Shown here piece after piece: positions 8,568-14,624 of a DNA stretch of 14,718 nt (the stretch's first letter is position 1; the number at the start of each line of letters is the position of its first letter). Position numbers and translations under genes: made by a program. Under the pieces are notes generated by a model, which searched no databases, was not told the DNA's origin, and worked only from the letters and a program-made list of their open reading frames with translations. The stretch is from contig CALBHI010000283.1 in assembly GCA_937894535.1 (NCBI GenBank), positions 1 to 14,718 of the forward strand, read 5' to 3'. The stretch comes from an uncultured Verrucomicrobiota bacterium. Its GTDB lineage: Bacteria > Verrucomicrobiota > Kiritimatiellia > CAIVKH01.

Positions 8568-10025
8568 ATGGAAGCGATCGCAGAATACGTCGACGGGCAA
8601 CTGAACATATCCGGCGCGGAGAAGCTGGTGCTGAAGCACGCGGGGAGGAATCCCGATGCGTTCCGCTCTGCCGGCAAGGTTGATTTCGGCCGCATCAAGA
8701 GCGCGGCGGCCATCGCCTTGCACATGCAGCAGCCGCTGATCCCGGCGGGGGGGCATGACCTCCGCACCGCCGACATCATCAGCAACCTGAAGTACATGAT
8801 GGACAACCAGACCATCGGCGATAATCACAACGCGCCGGTGTTCTACTGGTGCTACAAGCGGATCGGCGAGTTCATCCCGCAGCTGATCCACGAGGGCAAG
8901 CAGCCGCGCGCCATGCTCGAATACACCGGTTGCCTGTTGCATGGCCTGCGCAAGATGGGGTCGCAGGACCTCTTTGACGCGCTGAAGAACATCACGGTGA
9001 ACCCCGACTACCGCCATGCCGCGGAGTGGCTCGGTTGCCCGTGGAGCCATGCCGTCGCGCCGTCCACCCCGGTGCAGGACTACAAGCTGCACGTGCTGGC
9101 CTGGCAACACCACTTCGCCGCGCTGTTCGGCATGGAGGCGCTGGAGCGGGTGAAGGGGTTCTCGCCGTCCGAGATGGCGCTGCCCAACCAGCCCGATGTC
9201 GCCTACGAATTCGTCAAGACGCTGAAGGATTGCGGGTTCACCTGGGTGATCATCCAGGAACACACGGTGGAGCAGCCGAACGGCCACGGCATCGACCGCC
9301 GCCACATCCCGCACCGCTTGGTCTGCCGCAACAGCAAGGGCGAGGAGGCCTCGATCGTCGCGCTGATCAAGACCCAGGGCAGCGACACCAAGCTGGTCGC
9401 GCAGATGCAGCCCTGGTACGAGGCGCAGAGCCTGTCGCGCTGGGAACTGGCCGGGAAGCAGATCCCGCCGCTGGTCACCCAGATCGCCGACGGCGAAAAC
9501 GGCGGCGTGATGATGAACGAGTTCCCGCCGAAGTTCATGGAGGCGGTGCGCAACGCCTCCGGCTCCGACACCCCGCTGATGAACGGCAGCGAGTACCTCG
9601 AGCATCTCTTCGCGATGGGCATCAAGGAGTCCGATTTCCCGGTCTGCCAGCCGTTGTTCCAGCACAAGATCTGGCAGAAGATCCAGCCGGGCGCCGGTCC
9701 GGAGAAGCTCAAGGCGGCGATCGAGGAATGCCGCAAGGAAGACCACCGGTTCCACATGGAGGGCGGGAGTTGGACGAGCAGCATCTCGTGGGTGCACGGA
9801 TACGAGAACGTGCTCGGGCCGATGGAAAAGGTCAGTGCGCTGTTCAACGAGAAGGTCCTGTCCAAGGGCGTCTCGACGTCCGATCCGCGCTACCGCAACG
9901 CGCTGTACCACCTGCTGATCACCCAGACGAGTTGCTTCCGGTATTGGGGGCAGGGGGTCTGGACGGATTACGCCCGCGAGTTCTGCCGGCGTACCGAGGA
10001 TATTTTGAACAACGATTTCAACTGA
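8568..10025 (+). CDS. GH57-family glycoside hydrolase/transferase (485 residues)
   Basis: The core resembles GH57, a retaining alpha-glucan-active family (alpha-amylases, 4-alpha-glucanotransferases, branching enzymes). The likely nucleophile is E202 in GFSPSEMALP and the likely acid/base is D308 in IADGENGG. The same two motifs appear as FWPPEMGFS and ATDGENGG in the second GH57 protein of this window. The C-terminal part has QTSCFRYWGQGVWTDYA, matching ETSCHFFWGTAWVDRA in that protein. The N-terminal 75 or so residues are an addition absent from the second protein. The usual HQP of motif 1 is replaced by NHNAPVFYW near residues 85-93, a departure that might alter specificity. There is no signal peptide, so it should act on cytoplasmic glucan. 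AGGAG (8557-8561) sets the ATG. Its position right after glgA supports a glycogen role; the exact reaction is unknown. Confidence 0.88.
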   Translation: MEAIAEYVDGQLNISGAEKLVLKHAGRNPDAFRSAGKVDFGRIKSAAAIALHMQQPLIPAGGHDLRTADIISNLKYMMDNQTIGDNHNAPVFYWCYKRIGEFIPQLIHEGKQPRAMLEYTGCLLHGLRKMGSQDLFDALKNITVNPDYRHAAEWLGCPWSHAVAPSTPVQDYKLHVLAWQHHFAALFGMEALERVKGFSPSEMALPNQPDVAYEFVKTLKDCGFTWVIIQEHTVEQPNGHGIDRRHIPHRLVCRNSKGEEASIVALIKTQGSDTKLVAQMQPWYEAQSLSRWELAGKQIPPLVTQIADGENGGVMMNEFPPKFMEAVRNASGSDTPLMNGSEYLEHLFAMGIKESDFPVCQPLFQHKIWQKIQPGAGPEKLKAAIEECRKEDHRFHMEGGSWTSSISWVHGYENVLGPMEKVSALFNEKVLSKGVSTSDPRYRNALYHLLITQTSCFRYWGQGVWTDYAREFCRRTEDILNNDFN

Positions 10026-10058
10026 CCGCCCTTGGTACGGACAGTCGGATGGGCCTGA

Positions 10059-10103
10059 CCCGGGGTTCGAGAACCCCGGGGAAAAGCGCTTTCAAGAAAG
10101 CGC
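10059..10103. terminator. Tandem hairpins after the first GH57 gene (terminator-like)
   Basis: CCCGGGGTTC-GA-GAACCCCGGG (10059-10080) is followed after five bases by GCGCTTTC-AA-GAAAGCGC (10086-10103). Both are perfect inverted repeats with very short loops. They lie 34 nt past the stop codon and before the toxin-antitoxin promoter. No long T-tract follows, so they may be a processing or stability element or an atypical terminator insulating the next operon. Confidence 0.5.
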
Positions 10104-10160
10104 ACTCCACATGAATCAAAAACCACCACGTGCGGGATGGATGTATCTTGATTCTGGCCA

Positions 10161-10197
10161 TTGACATGGCCAACTAGTTGGCTATATTTATAGCCAA
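10161..10197 (+). promoter_or_regulatory. Toxin-antitoxin promoter with overlapping palindromic operators
   Basis: TTGACA (10161-10166), a 16-nt spacer and TATATT (10183-10188) form the promoter. Two palindromes overlap it and share the half-site TTGGC: GCCAACTAGTTGGC (10169-10182, perfect) and TTGGCTATA-TT-TATAGCCAA (10178-10197, 9-bp arms). A related GGCCA pair flanks the -35 box. This is the arrangement expected for autorepression by an antitoxin or toxin-antitoxin complex. Confidence 0.75.
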
Positions 10198-10212
10198 CAG
10201 CGGGGGCTGGTT

Positions 10213-10464
10213 ATGATAAAAGCCAATATTGCCGAATTTAAGGATCATTTGAGCGACTACCTCGACAAGGTGCAGGCGGGTAACGTGGTGGAAATCTGCA
10301 AGCGGAATGTCCCTGTTGCGGTGGTGACGCCGGTCGGGTTTCATCACGGGAACGCGACCGTTCCCGGGTGCGGCGTGAATACCGTCAAGGTGCATGTTGA
10401 ACTGACCGAGCCGGTGTTTGAGTCCGACTGGGACATGTTGGGGGCGGATGAACGTCCTGCTTGA
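10213..10464 (+). CDS. Phd/YefM-family antitoxin
   Basis: This 83-residue protein begins MIKANIAEFKDHLSDYLDKVQAGNVVEICKRN, followed by VPVAVVTPV. That is the typical Phd/YefM DNA-binding and dimerisation fold (roughly residues 1-45: the IAEFKDHLSDYLDKV helix and the variant of E-I-x-x-R-N-x-P-V-A). The C-terminal part (about 50-83, VELTEPVFESDWDMLGADE) is acidic and presumably wraps the toxin. It should bind the palindromes upstream and neutralise the PIN toxin encoded next, whose start codon lies inside its last codons (17-nt overlap). A GGGGGC purine stretch precedes the ATG. The lower-GC, A/T-rich promoter region differs from its surroundings, as expected for a mobile module. Confidence in the family is high. 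Confidence 0.9.
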   Translation: MIKANIAEFKDHLSDYLDKVQAGNVVEICKRNVPVAVVTPVGFHHGNATVPGCGVNTVKVHVELTEPVFESDWDMLGADERPA

Positions 10465-10840
10465 TACCTGCGCGATCGTTTGGACGGTATCGGAGCCTGA
10501 GCGTTTGTCGGTCGAGGCGTTGAAGGTGCTGACGTCGCCGGATGTGACCGTTTACTTCTCGCCCATCAGCTCCGCCGAAATCGCCTGTCTGGCGGACCGG
10601 AAGCAGATCGAGTTGGATCGTCACTGGAAACTCTGGTTCAACCATTTTGTTGCGCTGAACCATTGGCAATGCCTCGACATCACCCTCGACGTGATGCAGG
10701 AAGCGTATGCGTTGCCCGAACAATTCCACAAGGATCTGGCCGACCGGATTATCGTCGCCACGGCCAGGCTGCACAACCTCTGCGTCATCACCGGCGACAG
10801 CAAGATCCTGAACTACCCGCATGTGCGCGCCATGCGTTGA
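10448..10840 (+). CDS. PIN-domain ribonuclease toxin (VapC-like)
   Basis: This 130-residue PIN domain starts at the ATG that gives MNVLLDTCAIVW, the canonical PIN opening. The metal-binding acidic residues are all present: D6 (LLDTC), E44 (SSAEIACL), D99 (LADRIIVATA, preceded by H94-K-D) and D117 (VITGDSKI). It should be a Mg2+-dependent endoribonuclease, with a cellular RNA target that cannot be predicted. It overlaps the antitoxin by 17 nt, so the two are co-translated. An upstream in-frame start at 10418 exists but lies deep in the antitoxin gene and adds residues absent from the family. The pair splits the two GH57 genes and looks like an insertion into the glucan cluster. Confidence 0.92.
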   Translation: MNVLLDTCAIVWTVSEPERLSVEALKVLTSPDVTVYFSPISSAEIACLADRKQIELDRHWKLWFNHFVALNHWQCLDITLDVMQEAYALPEQFHKDLADRIIVATARLHNLCVITGDSKILNYPHVRAMR

Positions 10841-10879
10841 GGCCTGAAGGCATGTGGCGGCACGGGGTGCTATTCCTGT

Positions 10880-10908
10880 TTGCACGGACGTGGCCTGCTG
10901 TGTAGGAT
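10880..10908 (+). promoter_or_regulatory. Promoter of the second GH57 gene
   Basis: TTGCAC (10880-10885), a 17-nt spacer, then TAGGAT (10903-10908), 21 nt before the ATG at 10930. The expected transcript would begin near 10915, just at the CAGGAG ribosome site, giving a very short leader. Both hexamers recur elsewhere in the window (TTGCAC at 6952, TAGGAT at 2386), which strengthens the call. Confidence 0.65.
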
Positions 10909-10929
10909 GTGCATCAGGAGCAACCCGTT

Positions 10930-12123
10930 ATGCCGAATCATGTATACCATGCGCTCGTGCTGAACCTCCACCAACCGTGGGGGAACATCGATGAGATGTT
11001 GAACAACCCGCTGTCCGAGTGGCAGGGGAAGGAAGTGTTGTTCGCCTACGACCGCATCCCGCGTGCGGTCGAGGGGTGGGAGGATGTCGCGCGCGTCCAC
11101 CTGTCGATGAGCGGCACGCTGCTCGAGGCGCTATCGAACCACGATTTCCAATCGCGGGTGTACGGCATCGTCAAGTGTGGCGACTTGCTGTGGCGGTTGC
11201 GCAATCCGGCGATCGACCTGGTCGGCACCGGCTACTACCATCCGGTGTTTCCGCTGATTCCCGAGCGCGACCGCGAGGAGCACGTGAAGCGCTGGTTGAG
11301 CATCGGCCACCATCTGTTCCCGCGCGATTCGTTCAATGGATTCTGGCCGCCGGAGATGGGGTTCTCGATGGAGATGATCCCGCTGCTCAAGCGCGCGGGG
11401 TACCGGTATGTCATCGTCGATGCCGAACACATCGTGCCGATCACCCCGATGAAGTGGGAGGAGCAGCGCTACCGTCCGCACCTCGCGAAGTTTGGCGATT
11501 CCGAGATCGTGGTCATCCCGCGCGACCGCGACCTGTCGATCGCGCAGGAGAGCGGACTCGAGACCGGTTGGTTCATCAACGAGGTCAAGGAGCGCACGAA
11601 ATTCTGCGACTTCGAGCCGCTGGTGTGTACCGCGACCGATGGCGAAAACGGGGGCTGGTTCCGCAACGTCAACTGGGCGGCGAATTTCTGGGGTTCGTTC
11701 TACCAGCCCTTGTGCGAACAGGCCCGCAGCCGCACCTCCGGGGTCATGCCGACCTTCATCGACGACTACCTCGACACCCACGGCGCGCACGGGTATGTGA
11801 TCGTCCGCACCGGCGCGTGGAACACCGGCTTCCACCACGGCATCGGCTTTGTGCAGTGGACCGGCTCGCAGATGCAGCGCGATGCCTGGGCGCGCCTGGC
11901 CGAGGTCAGCCAGAAGGTCCACGCCGCCCGCGAGGATGCGTCCAACCGCGGCTGGTCCAACCACACCGAGAACCGTTGCCTGGAGGAGGCGTTCTGGCGG
12001 TTGTTGCGTGCCGAGACGAGTTGCCACTTCTTCTGGGGTACGGCCTGGGTCGACCGTGCCCACGCCGGTCTCGACGACACCCTGCAATGGCTCGACCACG
12101 CCCGCCGCGCCCGCGGCGGGTGA
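10930..12123 (+). CDS. GH57-family glycoside hydrolase/transferase (397 residues)
   Basis: This is a GH57 protein with the family motifs in order: LNLHQPWGN (motif 1, H14-Q15-P16), GFWPPEMGFS (putative nucleophile E142) and CTATDGENGGWF (putative acid/base D237). A C-terminal helical segment holds ETSCHFFWGTAWVDRA. It is shorter than characterised GH57 amylases and branching enzymes, and lacks their C-terminal domains. The ATG at 10930 follows CAGGAG by 9 nt; an in-frame ATG at 10909 overlaps the promoter and adds seven residues before PNHVYHALVL, so it is less likely. There is no signal peptide. Having its own promoter separates it from the Phd/PIN pair. Cleavage or transfer of alpha-1,4-glucan in the cytoplasm is the best guess. 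Its 3' end is repeated in decayed form at 14460-14613. Confidence 0.92.
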   Translation: MPNHVYHALVLNLHQPWGNIDEMLNNPLSEWQGKEVLFAYDRIPRAVEGWEDVARVHLSMSGTLLEALSNHDFQSRVYGIVKCGDLLWRLRNPAIDLVGTGYYHPVFPLIPERDREEHVKRWLSIGHHLFPRDSFNGFWPPEMGFSMEMIPLLKRAGYRYVIVDAEHIVPITPMKWEEQRYRPHLAKFGDSEIVVIPRDRDLSIAQESGLETGWFINEVKERTKFCDFEPLVCTATDGENGGWFRNVNWAANFWGSFYQPLCEQARSRTSGVMPTFIDDYLDTHGAHGYVIVRTGAWNTGFHHGIGFVQWTGSQMQRDAWARLAEVSQKVHAAREDASNRGWSNHTENRCLEEAFWRLLRAETSCHFFWGTAWVDRAHAGLDDTLQWLDHARRARGG

Positions 12124-12167
12124 CGCGCAGTGCGTCGCGGTGGCGGGTGCGGGTTTGGATGATACCT

Positions 12168-12214
12168 GGATTCTTCGGGCAATCCCGCTTGCCGTGGGAT
12201 TACCCGAAGAATCC
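12168..12214. terminator. Long hairpin after the second GH57 gene
   Basis: Arms of 19 nt (12168-12186 and 12196-12214, GGATTCTTCGGGCAATCCC against its complement) pair with one mismatch around a 9-nt loop. The hairpin begins 45 nt after the stop codon. No T-tract follows. It could act as a terminator or 3' stabiliser. The left arm, but not the right, recurs at 14601-14613. Confidence 0.5.
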
Positions 12215-12235
12215 AAGCGGTCACGCATCGGCCCT

Positions 12236-12275
12236 CCTCCGGCGGGTAAACGTCGCTTCGCTCGCCCGCCGGAGG
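12236..12275. repeat. Inverted repeat with 11-bp perfect arms
   Basis: CCTCCGGCGGG (12236-12246) and CCCGCCGGAGG (12265-12275) are perfect complements around an 18-nt loop that contains CGTCGCTTCGCTCG, itself partly self-complementary. It lies 21 nt after the previous hairpin. It looks like part of an intergenic repeat family rather than a simple terminator. Confidence 0.5.
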
Positions 12276-12522
12276 CGGAGTCTGCCCGATAAAGGCGGTT
12301 ATCATCCCGGATCATTTCCCTTCATTTTCTACACGAACATGGATGCGGGATGAGTCCGATGTGCCACGGCCTAGTCCCAATGCGTTTTCGATCGGGACGG
12401 AGACGGGCCTCTGTTCCGCGAATACCACGTTCAGAGGGATGGTCTGACCCCGGACGTCCTCGAAAGTTTTGCTCTCGAAACATCGTGGTCCCGCGTTTTG
12501 ACGGGCTGTTTTCCGGTCGGCC

Positions 12523-12552
12523 TTGACCTTGATCTGGCTGCGCGGGTAGCGT
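12523..12552 (+). promoter_or_regulatory. Candidate promoter of the secretin-N-like gene
   Basis: TTGACC (12523-12528), an 18-nt spacer, then TAGCGT (12547-12552), 49 nt before the ATG at 12602. The match to consensus is moderate. Confidence 0.45.
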
Positions 12553-12601
12553 GGTTCTGGCGTCAGTGCGTTTATTTTTGCTGGTCCAACAAGGAGATGG
12601 A

Positions 12602-13132
12602 ATGAGGCTGTTTCTCGTCGGTTGCATGATGGTGGGGTGGGGTGTGTCGATGGCGCAGGGTGCGGTGCCGGGGCGAATGATTCAGATGAATTTTCGTGAA
12701 TCCCCGATCGAACAGGTCGTTTATCTGTACCAAAAACTCAAGGAGGTGCCGGTGACGTTGGCTGCCGGGACGTATGCGACGATGACCTTGGAGACGTTGC
12801 GGGTGGATGACGAGGAGGGGATCACGTTGATCGAGGGGGCGTTGTCGAGCAACGGGGTGCAGGTGGTGGTGTCGGAAAACGGTATCACGTTGTCGCCGGA
12901 TCCATCCTGGCGTTGGTCGGGAACGGGTTCGGTGTCGGTCGTGGAGGCGGAGAGGGTGTTTGATGGCTCGTCGGAGGAGGAGCCGGTCATCACCACCCGT
13001 CCGATCACCATGGCAACGCAGAAGGAGCATTTTCTCGAGTACCGCCGGGAGCTCAAGCGCCAGGGATTGCCGGCAATGCCGCTGACCGAAATCGAGCGGT
13101 CGGTGGGGATTACCGAGCACGATCTGGAATAG
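12602..13132 (+). CDS. Exported orphan protein with secretin/TonB N-terminal-like domain
   Basis: This 176-residue protein starts at an ATG preceded by AAGGAG. The first 20 or so residues (MRLFLVGCMMVGWGVSMAQG) form a Sec signal peptide with a likely cleavage near residues 18-21. The following domain (about 26-100) reads IQMNFRESPIEQVVYLYQKL, then LAAGTYATMTLETLRV, IEGALSSNGVQVVVSENGITLSP. This is the beta-alpha-beta order of the secretin N-terminal (N0/N1, STN-type) domain of GspD-like proteins: strand, 'I-x-x-V' helix, T-L strand, 'A-L-x-x-N-G' helix, final strand. No secretin barrel, membrane segment or second repeat follows; the last 70 residues are acidic then basic and unassigned. It is probably periplasmic. 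It could be a stand-alone ring-domain protein or a secretion-system accessory part. The function is not known. Confidence 0.8.
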   Translation: MRLFLVGCMMVGWGVSMAQGAVPGRMIQMNFRESPIEQVVYLYQKLKEVPVTLAAGTYATMTLETLRVDDEEGITLIEGALSSNGVQVVVSENGITLSPDPSWRWSGTGSVSVVEAERVFDGSSEEEPVITTRPITMATQKEHFLEYRRELKRQGLPAMPLTEIERSVGITEHDLE

Positions 13133-13276
13133 CGGGACAGGTGGTGGGTGTCGGGGTTCGTGTTTGCTGTTCACCATGAGCACGTGGCGACGACACCGGG
13201 TGAATGGTTATCGTCTGATCCCGGTAGTTTCATCTTGCCCGCGAGCGTACAAGGGGGCGGAACCATTTCTGTAGAT

Positions 13277-14131
13277 CTACTGCACGCGGTGATCAAAGAA
13301 CGATTCGAGCCTCGCTCGTTCGTCAGCATCATTCAGGTATGATTGATGGGATGGGGTGACCGGAAGGACGCCCCCTTGGGTTCCCCGGTGTATGATGTAC
13401 GGTTCACCTGACCGCGGAGCAAAGAATCCGCCTGATTCGCTCCTGCGATAAAGGCAGCCCGCTTCTTCCGGTGGTCGCGTCGCAATCCATTCTTTCCCCT
13501 GCTGTAACGCATCGCGATACATCCGGTTCTGCTCCGCCGGATCAAGCGAAACCACGAGATCAAGGCGATCCAAGTCTTCTTTTCTCATGCGGCCGCGGCG
13601 GGATAACAGTTCCAGCAACATGTCAGGGTTCAGGCCCGGGTCTTTCCCGCAAGCGGCCCAGGCCAAGGCACCCAGAGGGAGTACGCGTTGATGAAGATAA
13701 ACAACATCAATAAAGTCGCGCGGTTCCTCTCGGCCAATCAACGCAAGAACCTTGTTGACGGCGAGATCGACCGGGTGAAGGACAAAGCCCACGCCCTCCA
13801 GTTTTACCGGAGGCAAAAAGCGCCAGGCGGAATCATAGGCCCAGTCGACGCGGATCTGTTCGTGCTGTTGATCGGACACCACCGCGCGAATAAAGCCGGG
13901 TTGCGACAGCTGCATCGTCAATGAATAGCCTTCCCGCTCCAGAAGGCGGCTATCCATGGCAAATGCCGATGCAACCACTTCTTCATGATCATGAAAAAGA
14001 TCAAGGGCCGCACTCTTGCGGGGAGACGCGGCGGCCATGTGCACGCCCGCAGCGCCGGCCAGATGGCTCTCTTCCGAGCGGTTGCCGGAAAGGAGGGACA
14101 ATACGTTCTTTTGTAATTCAGTTAACGGCAC
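13277..14131 (-). CDS. AbiEii/AbiGii-type nucleotidyltransferase, toxin-like, with altered active-site motif
   Basis: About 284 residues. The alignment-relevant landmarks are PLTELQKNVLSLLSGNRSEE at the start, SHLAGAAGVHMAAASPRKSA then ALDLFHD (the nucleotidyltransferase motif), IRVDWAYDSAWRFLP, HPVDLAVNKVLALIGREEPRD and a C-terminal RPPEEAGCLYRRSE. These match the AbiEii/AbiGii toxin family as I recall it. In that family the motif normally reads GG...S-x-D-L-D-F-F; here it is GA...S-A-A-L-D-L-F, so the first Asp is replaced by Ala. Activity is therefore uncertain. The start is most likely the GTG at 14129-14131, overlapping the upstream gene's stop by 10 nt; an ATG at 14150-14152 is possible. 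It is convergent with the secretin-N-like gene. Confidence 0.8.
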   Translation of the reverse strand: MPLTELQKNVLSLLSGNRSEESHLAGAAGVHMAAASPRKSAALDLFHDHEEVVASAFAMDSRLLEREGYSLTMQLSQPGFIRAVVSDQQHEQIRVDWAYDSAWRFLPPVKLEGVGFVLHPVDLAVNKVLALIGREEPRDFIDVVYLHQRVLPLGALAWAACGKDPGLNPDMLLELLSRRGRMRKEDLDRLDLVVSLDPAEQNRMYRDALQQGKEWIATRPPEEAGCLYRRSESGGFFAPRSGEPYIIHRGTQGGVLPVTPSHQSYLNDADERARLESFFDHRVQ

Positions 14132-14388
14132 AACCGAGCCGCCCTTTCCCATCCCGCCTTGCCACCGTATTTCCGCAACTGACTCACCACCCATTGCTTG
14201 TCATGTAGCCCGGGACGAAACGTTTTGGGACTGCTCCAGAAACATTGGGTGTGGAAATCGCGATAAGCGCGTCCAATCTCCCTGCTGATAACCATATTCC
14301 TGGCATCCTCGGAATCCAAGCGACGCCTGCTTTTTAAGCCGCCGCGGCTTCCGATCCGCGCCAGGTACTCTTTGAGTGTCCCCTTCAT
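14122..14388 (-). CDS. Small partner of the nucleotidyltransferase (antitoxin-like)
   Basis: This 88-residue, Arg/Lys-rich protein has the sequence landmarks MKGTLKEYLARIGSRGG, ARNMVISREIGRAYRDFHTQCFWS and a final GKAGWERAARLCR. I recall small proteins with the A-x-x-x-V-x-x-R-E-x-x-R-A-[FY]-[RK]-x-F-x-x-Q-C-F-W-S signature and an identical ending directly upstream of AbiEii-like nucleotidyltransferases in several bacteria, so the pair is probably a toxin-antitoxin or similar two-gene unit. Which member is inhibitory is not known. Its stop overlaps the start of the next gene by 10 nt, so the two are translated together. There is no Shine-Dalgarno: the -10 box ends only 11 nt before the ATG. 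A perfect palindrome lies across the promoter, implying autoregulation. Confidence 0.75.
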   Translation of the reverse strand: MKGTLKEYLARIGSRGGLKSRRRLDSEDARNMVISREIGRAYRDFHTQCFWSSPKTFRPGLHDKQWVVSQLRKYGGKAGWERAARLCR

Positions 14389-14399
14389 GTCTGGGAATG

Positions 14400-14428
14400 A
14401 CCATAAGCCGCTTATGATGAATGGTCAA
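14400..14428 (-). promoter_or_regulatory. Promoter of the nucleotidyltransferase pair with palindromic operator
   Basis: On the minus strand, TTGACC (complement of 14423-14428), a 17-nt spacer, then TATGGT (complement of 14400-14405). A perfect inverted repeat CATAAGC-C-GCTTATG (14402-14416) covers the -10 box and part of the spacer, a good operator candidate. The -10 box is 11 nt from the ATG at 14388, so the transcript should be leaderless or almost so. Confidence 0.6.
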
Positions 14429-14459
14429 TATAATCAACTATTTTACGTCGTGACTCCGG

Positions 14460-14613
14460 GCGTCGCGGTTGTTGTGTGCCGAGACCGGCTGCCACTTCTT
14501 CCGGGGAACGACATGGGTCGACCGTGCCCACGCCCGCCTTGCTTGCGGCGGGTGACTCGCGGTGTATTTGAGGTGGCGCGTGTGGGTTGGGATGATGCCT
14601 GGATTCTTCGGGC
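14460..14613 (+). pseudogene. Decayed second copy of the 3' end of the 397-residue GH57 gene and its downstream flank
   Basis: Positions 14460-14555 translate without a break as ASRLLCAETGCHFFRGT then TWVDRAHARLACGG and a stop. This aligns with AFWRLLRAETSCHFFWGTAWVDRAHAGL...GG-stop at 11989-12123. The copy lacks one codon near its start and twelve codons near its end, so both deletions keep the frame. Similarity continues past the stop: 12124-12180 and 14556-14613 both end in CCTGGATTCTTCGGGC, with roughly four in five bases shared by eye. There is no start codon or upstream half. The homology begins abruptly about 30 nt from the promoter of the nucleotidyltransferase pair, as if that module had replaced the 5' part of a duplicated gene. 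Confidence 0.85.
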
Positions 14614-14624
14614 CGCGGAACGAC

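Larger units (their letters stand above)
12124..12522. other. About 400 nt without a supported gene; inverted repeats and possible gene remnant
   Basis: The first 57 nt (12124-12180) are the part whose diverged copy recurs at 14556-14613. Two strong inverted repeats follow (12168-12214 and 12236-12275). From about 12315 to 12520 I see no start codon, ribosome site or promoter. One minus-strand frame ending at a TGA at 12312-12314 is open for more than 80 codons and has protein-like composition, but it has no convincing start and could be a remnant or chance. Confidence 0.5.

Noticed and set aside
8565..9911. Minus-strand frame of 448 codons opposite the first GH57 gene
   Set aside because: Antisense shadow without motifs, ribosome site or promoter.
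10418..10447. Upstream start for the PIN toxin
   Set aside because: It adds ten residues before the canonical PIN opening MNVLLDT and lies deeper in the antitoxin gene.
13148..13342. Plus-strand frame of 64 codons from a GTG, between the secretin-N-like and nucleotidyltransferase genes
   Set aside because: No ribosome site, overlaps the 3' end of the minus-strand nucleotidyltransferase, and has no recognisable features.
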